From: Byssovorax sp.
GTDB taxonomy: Bacteria; Myxococcota_A; Polyangia; Polyangiales; Polyangiaceae
Length of the DNA stretch: 60,963 bases
Assembly: GCA_025362495.1 (NCBI GenBank)
Contig: JANYGI010000054.1
Coordinates: 1 to 60,963, forward strand
Direction: 5' to 3'
Positions 33,706-42,034 of the stretch are shown here, piece by piece. The position numbers and the translations under genes are program-made. How positions within the stretch are numbered: position 1 is the stretch's first letter; every line of letters begins with the position of its first letter. The notes below the pieces were generated by a model. That model did no database searches, was not told the origin of the DNA, and saw only the letters and a program-made list of their open reading frames with translations.

Positions 33706-34337
33706 ACAGGCCTTGTCGCGAAGGCGTCGTAGTAGCTGTCCACCAGCGCGGTTTGCGCGCGGGTGAGCACCGCCGGGGCGTCGCCGAGCGGGCGTGTCGC
33801 GAGCGCCGCGCGGGCGCGCTGGAGGGCGCTGTTCACGCCGGCGATCGAGGTGTCGAGCGTCGTCGCGACCTCGGCCGCCGACCAGCCCAGCACCTCGGTG
33901 AGGATCGACGCCGCGCGCTGCTTCGGCGGCAAATGCTGCAGCGCCGCGACGAACGCGAGGCGAATGCTCGGCCGGAGCATCAAGCGCTCGGCCGGATCGC
34001 CGTCTGCGGGGATCGCCTTTTCGTCGGGGCTCGGCTCGAGCCAGTGGGCGCGCGGGCGCTCTTCGAGGACGTCATCCACGGTGCCGTGCGGGCCGCCTTC
34101 GATCGGCCGCTCGCGGCGCTTTCGATCGGAGAGCGCGTCGAGGCACGCATGCGTGGCGATCCGGTACAGCCACGTGCGGAGCGAGGAGCGCCCGTCGAAG
34201 CCGTCGAGGCTCTTCCAGGCGCGCACCATCGTCTCTTGAACGGCGTCGTCCGCGTCAATCGCCGAGCCGAGCATGCGATAGCAATGCCCGGTGAGCGCGG
34301 CGCGGTGCTGGTCGAGGTGACTGACATTCTGGACCAT
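33702..34337 (-). CDS. SigX5-like sigma-70 family factor, C-terminally shortened
   Basis: A 211-residue sigma factor. Region 2 reads [35 protein letters not shown], and region 4 has [23 protein letters not shown]. The start is ATG 34337 ([16 protein letters not shown]). Relatives of the TIGR02960/SigX5 type are about 320-340 residues because a SnoaL-like regulatory domain follows region 4; here the protein stops after [15 protein letters not shown], just where that domain begins. Loss of that domain is expected to alter regulation. The stop overlaps the truncated VOC gene. Confidence 0.82.
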   Translation of the reverse strand: MVQNVSHLDQHRAALTGHCYRMLGSAIDADDAVQETMVRAWKSLDGFDGRSSLRTWLYRIATHACLDALSDRKRRERPIEGGPHGTVDDVLEERPRAHWLEPSPDEKAIPADGDPAERLMLRPSIRLAFVAALQHLPPKQRAASILTEVLGWSAAEVATTLDTSIAGVNSALQRARAALATRPLGDAPAVLTRAQTALVDSYYDAFATRPV

Positions 34338-34414
34338 CGAGGCCGACGCTAGCAAGCGAGGGAAAGAGCGTCAACGACCGGCCGATCTCGACGATCGGTC
34401 GGAACGCCAACAAT

Positions 34415-36988
34415 CTAACCCGCGGCAGCCTGCCGCTCGGGCACCGCATCGACGACGATTTCGCCCTTCTCGACGCCCACGAGGGCGACGGCGCCGTCCT
34501 CGAGATCGCCGCGCAGGATCAGCTCGGCGAGGGGGTTCTCGATCAGCCGCGCGATGGTGCGCTTCATCGGCCTCGCGCCCATCTCGGCGTCGAATCCGCC
34601 TGCCGCCATGAGCACGTCAATCGCGGCGGGATCGACGTCGAGGCGAACGCCGCGCGCGAGCAAGCCATCGGCGAGGCCGCCGAGCAGGCGCCTGGCGATC
34701 TCCGCGACCTCGGGCCGCGTCAACGCGCCGAAGCACAGCACCTCGTCGATGCGGTTGTAGAGCTCGGGCGGGAGGTGCGCTTTCGCCGCGCCGATCATCG
34801 TGTCGCTCATGCGATCCGGCGAGACCGCCGCGACCGCGCGCGAGAAGCCCACCGAGCGCTCGGCCTTCATCGCCCCGGCCTCGGCCGCGCCGAGGTTCGA
34901 GGTCATGACGATCACCGCGTTGGTGAAGTCGACGCGTCGTCCGCGACCGTCGGTCAGCCGGCCTTCGTCGAAGACCTGGAGGAACGCTTCGAGCACGTCG
35001 CGGTGCGCCTTCTCGATCTCGTCGAGCAAGATCACCTGGTAAGGGCGGCGTCGCACCGCCTCGGTGAGCTGTCCGCCGGCCTCGTGACCGACGTAGCCCG
35101 GGGGCGCGCCGACGAGCCGCGCGACCGAGTGCGCCTCGGCGTACTCCGAGAAATCGAGGCGCGTCATCGCGTCGGGCGAGTGGAACAGCGCCTCGGCGAT
35201 CGCCTTGGCCGTCTCGGTCTTCCCGACGCCGGTCGGGCCGAGCAGCAGGAACGATCCGATTGGCCGTCGACCGCGCAGACCGGCGGCGTTTCGCCGCAAA
35301 ACACGGGCGATCCGCGCCATCGCCGGCGTGTGGCCGACGACGCGCTCGGCGAGCAGCGCCTCCATCCCGAGCATGCGATCGCGATCGGTCTCGAGGAGCC
35401 GCTCGATCGGCAGATCGGCGAGCTCGGCGACGACGTCGGCGACCTCGGGCGGGCCGATCTTCGTCGACACGGCGGCCTTGCGATCGCCGCTCGCGACCCT
35501 ACGGCGGGTGCGCGCGCCGGCGAGATCGAGGATCGAGATCGCCTTGTCGGGCAGCGCGCGGCCCGGCAAGTAACGCATCGACCACGAGATGGCCGAGGCC
35601 AGCGCCTCGTCGGTGTACGCGAGGCCGTGGTGCTCGCCGAGGTTGACGGCGACGCTCTGGAGCAAGAGAAACGCGTCTTCCTCGCAGGGCTCTTCGATCT
35701 CGAGCAGGCTGAAGCGCCGCGCGAGGCCGGCGTCGGGCTCGATCGATCGGCGGTACTCCTCGGTCGTCGTCGCGCCGATGATCCTGAGCTCGCCGCGCGC
35801 GAGGGCGATCTTGATCTCGGCCACTGCCTCGTCGAGGCCGCTCGACCCGAGCAGCTCGTGGACCTCGTCAATGAAGAGGATCACGGCGCCACCTGCGTCG
35901 CGGACCTCGGCGCGGATCGCCGCGATCTTCTCGGCGAGCGCGCCGCGCGTGCCGGTGCCCGCGATCAGCTCGGAGACGACGAGCTCGATCAGGATCCGCG
36001 GCGTCCCGGCCTCGGCGATCGAGACGAAGCGCTGCGCGAGGCCGCGCACGATCGACGTCTTGCCCACGCCCGACGGTCCGACGAGGCAGGCGCTGTTGGC
36101 GCTGCGCTTGGCCAGCACGTCGAGGATCTGATCGATCTCGGCGTCGCGCCCGACGACCTCGTCGAGCTTTCCTTCGGCCGCGGCGAGCGTGAGGTTGTGG
36201 CCGATCGACGAGAGCGCCGGGAAGAGCGCGCGGTCGAGGGCGAAGCGCGAGACGGCGGCCTCGGTGACGCGCGGGCGGCTCGGCGGCGGCGACGTGGGTC
36301 GCGAGGCGGCGTCGCGCTTCGTTTGAGGTGCAACGATCTTCGCGGGCGCGACGAACGGCGTCGGCGCGGGCGCGGATGTGGACGCGACGGGGCGCAGCGG
36401 CTCGCGTCGCGGCGCGCTCGGCGGCGGGTAGAGCGAGACGGTGACGCCGGGCTGCATCGAGCTCGGCGGCGACGATTTGCTCGGCAGAAGCGGCGTCGGC
36501 GTCGATCGCGTTGGCCCGGCGCGGAGAGGCGTCCGCTCGATCTCGGCGCGGCGCGCCGTCCCGAGCGCGGGGCGCCGCGCGGCGACCACCCCGAGCGCGA
36601 GCTGCATCGCTCCGGCGCGCAGCCTCGCCAGATCGACGCCCGCGTGGAGCAGCGATCGATGCGCGGCGGCGCTGCGATCGGCGAGCAGCGCCAGCAGGAG
36701 ATGCAGCGCCCCCGGCTCCGGCGAAGGCGCCCGCGTGGCCACCTGCCGCGCCGCGGCCAGCAGCCGCCCGATCGGGTCCGGTCCTTCATCATCGAACGAT
36801 CGGCTGGCCTTGAGGAGCACGTCCTCGTCCAGCTTGCGCGAGCGCAGCAGCTCGGCCGCGGGGCCCTCGCCGGCCGCGATGGCGGCGAGCAAATGGACGC
36901 TCGTCACCCGCTCCTTGCGGGCGACTGCGATATCCTGAGCGTGCTTGCGCAGCGTGACGAGCTCGGCTTGCGAGCGGGCGTTTCTCAT
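34415..36988 (-). CDS. Clp-type ATPase (ClpA/ClpC-like) with a long Pro-rich linker
   Basis: An 857-residue AAA+ unfoldase. An N-terminal Clp repeat domain (about 1-150) is followed by a Pro/Ser/Thr-rich linker (about 155-265), unusual for the family. The first ATPase module (about 275-540) has GPSGVGKTS and VILFIDEVH; the second (about 580-850) has GPTGVGKTE, LDEIEKAH and TSNLGAAEAG. The ClpB middle coiled coil is missing. A VGF tripeptide (ERSVGFSR) at the position of the ClpP-binding loop suggests it can dock to ClpP. No clpP is in the window. The start is ATG 36988. Confidence 0.88.
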   Translation of the reverse strand: MRNARSQAELVTLRKHAQDIAVARKERVTSVHLLAAIAAGEGPAAELLRSRKLDEDVLLKASRSFDDEGPDPIGRLLAAARQVATRAPSPEPGALHLLLALLADRSAAAHRSLLHAGVDLARLRAGAMQLALGVVAARRPALGTARRAEIERTPLRAGPTRSTPTPLLPSKSSPPSSMQPGVTVSLYPPPSAPRREPLRPVASTSAPAPTPFVAPAKIVAPQTKRDAASRPTSPPPSRPRVTEAAVSRFALDRALFPALSSIGHNLTLAAAEGKLDEVVGRDAEIDQILDVLAKRSANSACLVGPSGVGKTSIVRGLAQRFVSIAEAGTPRILIELVVSELIAGTGTRGALAEKIAAIRAEVRDAGGAVILFIDEVHELLGSSGLDEAVAEIKIALARGELRIIGATTTEEYRRSIEPDAGLARRFSLLEIEEPCEEDAFLLLQSVAVNLGEHHGLAYTDEALASAISWSMRYLPGRALPDKAISILDLAGARTRRRVASGDRKAAVSTKIGPPEVADVVAELADLPIERLLETDRDRMLGMEALLAERVVGHTPAMARIARVLRRNAAGLRGRRPIGSFLLLGPTGVGKTETAKAIAEALFHSPDAMTRLDFSEYAEAHSVARLVGAPPGYVGHEAGGQLTEAVRRRPYQVILLDEIEKAHRDVLEAFLQVFDEGRLTDGRGRRVDFTNAVIVMTSNLGAAEAGAMKAERSVGFSRAVAAVSPDRMSDTMIGAAKAHLPPELYNRIDEVLCFGALTRPEVAEIARRLLGGLADGLLARGVRLDVDPAAIDVLMAAGGFDAEMGARPMKRTIARLIENPLAELILRGDLEDGAVALVGVEKGEIVVDAVPERQAAAG

Positions 36989-37075
36989 CCGTCGGGCTCT
37001 CCAGACTCGGGGTTCGCACGCCCAGCGAGGGGGGGCCAAGTTCACGCCGCCCATGAATAGCTTTAAAGTGTCTCC

Positions 37076-37324
37076 ATGAGCCCCACCGAGAAGAGCCCCG
37101 CAGAGCCAAAGGCAGATCCCGCAGCCTCGCCGCCGAGCGGGCTCGGCATCCTGTTCCTCGCGGCGGCGCTGGCGCTGATGCTCGTGCTCTCGTTCGTCGC
37201 GTTGATCGCGTACATGGCGTTCTCTCCGCAGAAGACCGTCAATCCGCCGTCGCTGCCCTCCGCTCGACCGGCGCACGAGGGGCAGTGGCTAGCCCCGGGC
37301 ATGGCGATCGATCGGCGCACGTGA
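37076..37324 (+). CDS. Small single-pass membrane protein
   Basis: An 82-residue protein with a Pro/Ser/Lys-rich N-terminus, one transmembrane helix (about residues 23-48, ILFLAAALALMLVLSFVALI) and a short Pro-rich tail. Its stop overlaps the GTG start of the GGDEF-EAL gene by four bases (GTGA), so the two are translationally coupled and probably work together. No family recognised. Confidence 0.65.
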   Translation: MSPTEKSPAEPKADPAASPPSGLGILFLAAALALMLVLSFVALIAYMAFSPQKTVNPPSLPSARPAHEGQWLAPGMAIDRRT

Positions 37325-39129
37325 GCGTATTGCTGGCGTGCGCGGTGCTCTACGATGCCGCGGTGGCAAGGAGTGACGACAGTCCAGGTCTCGAGCTCGA
37401 CGATCTCGACGCGCTCGACGAGGCCCCGCGGGCGTCGACCACCCCGACGCCGCGCGCGCCCGAGGGCCTCGCCGCGTGCCTCTCGGAGGTCGGCATCGCG
37501 GTGATCGAGACCGACGCCACGTCGGCCGTGCGGACGCTCAACGCCGCAGCAGAGCGCCTGACGGGCTGGGCCCAGGCTCGGGCCCTGGGGCAGCCGCTCG
37601 ACAGCGTTTTCCGCGTTATCGCGCCCAGCAGCGGTGGGCCGGACTCGGTCCGATCGCAGGATCTCGGCGCGGCGCCGCAGGAGCACACGGCCCTGATCGA
37701 GCGCCCCGATGGCCAGGTGATCCCCGTCCGCCACGTGCTCGGCAAGAACGACGCTGGCACGGGCAGCCTCGTCGTCTTTCGCGACGTCAACGCCCAGCAG
37801 TTCCTCGCGCTCCAGCTCGCCCGCCAGGCCCGCTACGACGTGCTCACTGGCCTGCTCAACCGCCAGGCCTTCGGCGAGCGCCTGGAGGGCGTGCTCGCCG
37901 AGCACCGGCGGAGCGGCGGCCGGAGCGCGCTGATTCACTTCGATCTCGATCGCTTCCGCCTCGTCAACGCCACCTGCGGCCACGAGGCGGGCGACGATCT
38001 CCTGCAGTGGGTGGCGACTCGACTCCACGAGTTCGTCGGCCCGTCCGATTCGGCAGGCCGGATCGGAGGCGACGAGTTCGCGCTCCTGCTCGTCGGCCGC
38101 GAGCTGGGCGAGGCCGAGCGCCTCGCGCGCGACGTGCAGCGCCGCTTGCTGGAGTTTCGCTTCGGCTTCGAAGAAAAGACGTTCTCCGTCGGAGCGAGCT
38201 TTGGCCTGGTCTCGTTCGACGCCGAGATGCGCCGCTCGGCCGACGTGTCGAGCGCCGCGGACCACGCCTGTCGTCAGGCCAAGGACGCCGGGCGCGGCCG
38301 GATCTCGGTCTACGTCGAGGACGCGGCGATGGCCCAGACCCGGAGCTCGATTCAATGGGTCGCCTCGATTCAAAGGCACCTCGAAGACGGCGGGCTCCGC
38401 CTCTTCGGCCAGAGCATCCACGCGCTCTCGCCCGGCGCCGGCGTCGGCGCGCACTTCGAGGTGCTCTGTCGCCTGGTCGGTGAGGACGGCCAGCTCCACT
38501 CCCCGGTCGGCATCATCCAGGCGGCCGAGAACGCCGGCCTGATGGACGCCATCGATCGCTTCGTCGTGCGTCACGCCCTCCGCGCCGTGGGCTCGTTGCC
38601 CCAGCGTGCCTTGCGGCGGCTCGAGACCTGCGCGATCAACCTCTCGGGGATATCGCTCCTCCGCGAGGGGCTGCTCGACTACATCGTCGACGAGATGCAG
38701 CGCGCCAGCGTGCCTCCGAGCAAGATCTGCTTCGAGATCACCGAGACGTCGGCGCTGGCAAACCTCGGTGAGGTCCTGTGGCTGATGCAGGAGCTCGGCG
38801 GCATGGGCTGCCGCTTCGCCATCGACGATTTCGGGAGCGGCCATGCGTCGTACGGTTACCTGGAGACGCTGCCGGTCGACTACCTGAAGATCGACGGCGT
38901 GTTCATCCGCGACCTCACCGACAACGCCCTTCACCGCGCCATCGTCGAGTCGGTCCACCGCATCGGCTGCACCCTCGGGATCAAGACGGTGGCCGAGTCG
39001 GTGGAGACGCAGCCCGTCGCCGACATGCTCGCCGGGATGGGCGTCCACTACGCGCAAGGGTGGCTGTACGGCCGCCCCAAACCGATCAGCGAGATCTGCG
39101 CCGAGCTCGACGCGGATCCGAGCGTTTAG
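37321..39129 (+). CDS. PAS-GGDEF-EAL cyclic di-GMP protein
   Basis: A 602-residue protein starting at GTG 37321. Residues about 45-160 form a PAS domain. The GGDEF domain (about 175-340) has the intact signature RIGGDEFALLL, with DVLTGLLNR and HFDLDRFRLVN, so synthesis of cyclic di-GMP is possible. The EAL domain (about 350-595) has EVL instead of EAL (FEVLCRL), NLSG, FEITET, IDDFGSG and LKIDGVF, all close to consensus, so phosphodiesterase activity is also plausible. It is soluble and coupled to the small membrane protein gene upstream, which may tether it. Confidence 0.92.
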   Translation: MSVLLACAVLYDAAVARSDDSPGLELDDLDALDEAPRASTTPTPRAPEGLAACLSEVGIAVIETDATSAVRTLNAAAERLTGWAQARALGQPLDSVFRVIAPSSGGPDSVRSQDLGAAPQEHTALIERPDGQVIPVRHVLGKNDAGTGSLVVFRDVNAQQFLALQLARQARYDVLTGLLNRQAFGERLEGVLAEHRRSGGRSALIHFDLDRFRLVNATCGHEAGDDLLQWVATRLHEFVGPSDSAGRIGGDEFALLLVGRELGEAERLARDVQRRLLEFRFGFEEKTFSVGASFGLVSFDAEMRRSADVSSAADHACRQAKDAGRGRISVYVEDAAMAQTRSSIQWVASIQRHLEDGGLRLFGQSIHALSPGAGVGAHFEVLCRLVGEDGQLHSPVGIIQAAENAGLMDAIDRFVVRHALRAVGSLPQRALRRLETCAINLSGISLLREGLLDYIVDEMQRASVPPSKICFEITETSALANLGEVLWLMQELGGMGCRFAIDDFGSGHASYGYLETLPVDYLKIDGVFIRDLTDNALHRAIVESVHRIGCTLGIKTVAESVETQPVADMLAGMGVHYAQGWLYGRPKPISEICAELDADPSV

Positions 39130-39297
39130 AGTGCCTGACGAAGCGGACCGAGCGGGCCAAGGAGACGCAAGCTCGTCAAGGCGCGAGGGTGAAGGCGTGC
39201 GATAGCACGCCGAACCCGAGCAACGCAGGCGAGCGCCGCGTATCCGCAGGCCCGCGACAGGAGCATTTGTCAGGCAATCTAAACTCTCGCTGACTCT

Positions 39298-39948
39298 TCA
39301 GGCCAGGCGCGAGCGGATCGCCTCCACGACCTCGAGCCGATCGAAGAGCCGCTCGATGTAGTCGAGGCGGTCGGTCTCGATCACCAGCGAGGGGGAGAGA
39401 TCGTACCGAGCATACCAGTCCTCATAGAGCCTCTCCAGCGAGGCCAGGTAGCTCCGGGGGATCTTCTTCTCGAAGGCCCGCCCGCGGCCCTGGATGCGCT
39501 TCGTCAGCGTCTTCAGCGGGCAGCGCAGGTAAATCATCAGATCCGGCGGGCGGATCTCCTCGCGGAAGGTGCGGTAGAGATCCTGGTACATGGCCCAGTC
39601 GCGGTCGTCGAGATACCCCTTCTCGTGGAGGTGCGCGGCGAAGACCTCGGCGTCCTCGTAGATGGTGCGGTCCTGCACGACGGGGCGCGGATCCTCGGCC
39701 GCGCGGCGCACGACGTCGCGGGAGATCTGGAATCGTCGAACCAGAAAGAAGAGCTGCGAGCTCATCGCCCAGCGGCCCATGTCGCCGTAGAAGTCGGACA
39801 GATACGGGTTCTCCTCGTTGGGCTCGAAGAACGGGATCATGTCGAACTGATGGCGCAGCCACTCGACCAGGCTCGATTTACCCGAGCCCATGTTGCCCGC
39901 GACGGCGACGACGCGAGGGCGCTTGACCAGGGGTGCTTCAGGGCTCAT
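39298..39948 (-). CDS. Deoxynucleoside kinase family protein
   Basis: A 216-residue kinase of the dNK/dGK/dCK superfamily, which phosphorylates deoxynucleosides for salvage. The P-loop is VAVAGNMGSGKSSL, the DRS-type motif is VQDRTIYEDAEVFA, and the lid region is RGRAFEKKIPRSYL. Length is normal (about 210). The substrate base is not evident. The ATG overlaps the stop of the Cys-rich protein gene upstream (ATGA), an odd partnership for a nucleotide salvage enzyme. Confidence 0.88.
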   Translation of the reverse strand: MSPEAPLVKRPRVVAVAGNMGSGKSSLVEWLRHQFDMIPFFEPNEENPYLSDFYGDMGRWAMSSQLFFLVRRFQISRDVVRRAAEDPRPVVQDRTIYEDAEVFAAHLHEKGYLDDRDWAMYQDLYRTFREEIRPPDLMIYLRCPLKTLTKRIQGRGRAFEKKIPRSYLASLERLYEDWYARYDLSPSLVIETDRLDYIERLFDRLEVVEAIRSRLA

Positions 39949-40403
39949 CGCCGCGCTCCAGCGTCCGGGCATTCGTGGACGGTCATCGTGCAGATGTTGG
40001 TGCGTTCGCAGGTGGTCGCGATCGCAAAATCCCGGCAAACGCGGCCTCGTTCGTGGGGATGGTCGGTGTCGGAGGCGACGGGGTGCGGGCGCGGAGAGGG
40101 GTTGACGGCGCACGAGGCGTCCCCCTCGCAGGGCACGGGGGGAACGCGCAGCGTGGCGCAGCGACGGGCGCCGTCGTCGCAGTAGCAGAGCACGCCCTGG
40201 TCGCGGAGAGGCGGTTGCCGGTTGGACCGAGGATCGCTGTCGCAGGCGTCGCTCGCGGGATCGTAGCCGCAGTCGCGATCGGCGCTGCAAGCCACCTCGC
40301 GAGGGCCGCCGACGGCGAGCGGCGGCGCGGCGGCGCCGGCGAGCGCCACCGCCGAGGCCGCGCCGAAGAGGCCGAGGAGAGCCCGCGCGACCACGGCGAT
40401 CAC
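39945..40403 (-). CDS. Exported cysteine-rich protein
   Basis: A 152-residue protein starting at GTG 40403, which overlaps the stop of the outer-membrane gene (GTGA). The N-terminal hydrophobic signal (ARALLGLFGAASAVALAGAAAPP) is followed by a domain with about ten cysteines: VACSADRDCGYDP, DACDSD, VLCYCDDGARRCAT, CEGDASC, VCRDF, TTCERTNIC and ECPD. These probably form disulfides outside the cytoplasm. No family recognised, although CSADRDCG-like spacing occurs in many myxobacterial secreted proteins. Confidence 0.7.
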   Translation of the reverse strand: MIAVVARALLGLFGAASAVALAGAAAPPLAVGGPREVACSADRDCGYDPASDACDSDPRSNRQPPLRDQGVLCYCDDGARRCATLRVPPVPCEGDASCAVNPSPRPHPVASDTDHPHERGRVCRDFAIATTCERTNICTMTVHECPDAGARR

Positions 40404-41176
40404 AGGAGGAGCGAGAGCCCGAGGGACTGCACGATCGAGGCGTCGAGCACCGGGAGAGGGCCAATCGTGCGCTTCTTCCCCGCGGCGTCGATGGCCTGTG
40501 CGGTGGCGATGGCGGTGCCCACCTGACCGATGAGCGGCGCCGCGGTGAGCTCGGCCCGGAGGCTGAGCCAGCGCGGGATGAGATCGAACGAGAGGCCGAG
40601 TCCCATCGGGATCTCGACGGCGTAGGCCGATCGCTCCGGCAGCGTGAAGGCCGCTTGCCCGGGATCCTGCGCCGTCATGCGCGGGTACTCGAAGCGCCCC
40701 CAGCCGAAGCCCGCGGTGATCCACGCGCGGAGGCGCGGAGTGAAGGCGATCGACGGCGAGAAGCGCACGCCGAACATGTACGAGTTGACGGGATCGCTCG
40801 TGACGAGGGTGCCCTGCGGCTGCGCGAGCGCGCCGTGCGACATGTGCACCGGGTGCCGCGCGCCCTCGAGGTAGAACGTGAAGCGCAGGTGCGTGACGAG
40901 CTGCCAGTCGAGGTGCGCGCCGTAGCCGAGCGTCGCGCCGAGGCGCACGGTGGAGCTCGTCGGACGCGCCAGGTAGAGCAGATCGGGCCCGATCTCGAGG
41001 TGGCGTTCCCACGGGAGCAGCGGCGATGGAGGCTCGGGCGGGAGCGGCGGACGCGGCGCTTTCTCCGGCGATGGCGTGACCGTCGTGGCCGCGACCGGCG
41101 TCGTGTCGGCCTGCGCTGTCCCGATCGATCCGAGCGTGATCGCAACGAACACCGCCCACGCCTTGCCGACCCGCAT
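40400..41176 (-). CDS. Putative outer-membrane beta-barrel protein
   Basis: A 258-residue protein. The signal peptide (about 1-23, GKAWAVFVAITLGSIGTAQA) and a Pro-rich segment are followed by about 180 residues of alternating polar/nonpolar strands (for example LGATLGYGAHLDWQL, HLRFTFYLEG, RAWITAGFGWGRFEY and VEIPMGLGLSFDL) ending in LGLSLLL, a hydrophobic terminal strand. This is the usual pattern of small outer-membrane barrels. ATG 41176 was preferred to 41236 because it gives a proper signal. First gene of a three-gene overlapping operon. Confidence 0.7.
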   Translation of the reverse strand: MRVGKAWAVFVAITLGSIGTAQADTTPVAATTVTPSPEKAPRPPLPPEPPSPLLPWERHLEIGPDLLYLARPTSSTVRLGATLGYGAHLDWQLVTHLRFTFYLEGARHPVHMSHGALAQPQGTLVTSDPVNSYMFGVRFSPSIAFTPRLRAWITAGFGWGRFEYPRMTAQDPGQAAFTLPERSAYAVEIPMGLGLSFDLIPRWLSLRAELTAAPLIGQVGTAIATAQAIDAAGKKRTIGPLPVLDASIVQSLGLSLLL

Positions 41177-41289
41177 GACGACCCGTGTAGCAGGGATCGC
41201 GCGCCGCCCGAAGCATCCGACGCGGTCCGTTCTCATCTTCGTGCAGGCGGCGCTGGCCGCGCGGCGGAAGGTTTGGCAGACTCGCGCCC

Positions 41290-41829
41290 ATGCGTTGCGC
41301 TGCCTTGCTCTCCGTCGCTCTCTTCGCCACGTTCGCCGCCCTCGGCTGCGCCCGGGCGCCCGCGCCCGACATGGCCCCGACGCCCCCCGCGGCCACCGGC
41401 GAGGGGCGCGGCCCCGCCGGCGGCGTGAAGCAGGCGACGGTCAGCGCGCTGCGCCCGCTCACGCAGAAGAAGTTCGGCTCGGCGATCACCGAGGCGAACA
41501 CCACGACCCTCGCGTCGCTGATGTCGGAGCCGTCGCGCTTCGCCGCGAAGACGGTCCGCACCGAGGGCACCGTCTCCGCGGTCTGCCAGTCGATGGGCTG
41601 CTGGATGGAGATCGTCGACGAGTCCGGTCAAGCGCACATCAAGATGGCCGGCCACGCCTTCTTCATCCCGAAGGACGCGAGCGGTCACCACGCCGTCGTG
41701 CAAGGCCGCCTCCTCAACGCGGCTGGTCCCGCCTGCGCCGCGAACGATTGCAACGCCGGGAACACGCCCAACGCCGGCCGCGGCGAGCAAGCGCAGATCG
41801 AAGCCACGGGCGTCGAGCTCATGGACTGA
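41290..41829 (+). CDS. DUF4920 domain lipoprotein
   Basis: A 179-residue lipoprotein (signal with ATFAALGCARAP). Residues about 70-150 match DUF4920: VCQSMGCWMEIVDE, HIKMAGHAFFIPKDASGH and AVVQGRL. The CxxxxC pair is typical of the family and may bind a metal or be redox active. The C-terminal third contains a second cysteine pair (ACAANDC). It is divergent from the outer-membrane operon and precedes the SBP-VWA operon by 205 bases. Confidence 0.85.
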   Translation: MRCAALLSVALFATFAALGCARAPAPDMAPTPPAATGEGRGPAGGVKQATVSALRPLTQKKFGSAITEANTTTLASLMSEPSRFAAKTVRTEGTVSAVCQSMGCWMEIVDESGQAHIKMAGHAFFIPKDASGHHAVVQGRLLNAAGPACAANDCNAGNTPNAGRGEQAQIEATGVELMD

Positions 41830-42034
41830 GCCTCGCAGTCGGCGCCGCGTGGCGCTGACCGTCGCCTAGTTCGCCCGCGCCGCGCGCCTCGGTGTACCGT
41901 GCGCGGGTGTTCGTCTGTACACGCCGTCAGCATACGCCGGAAGGGCGCGGTCCCGCCGCACCCGCGAGCGATCGTCGTCACCGCGCTGTCACACGATATG
42001 GACACGATCGCCGCGAACTGGAGGGTTTCCATCG

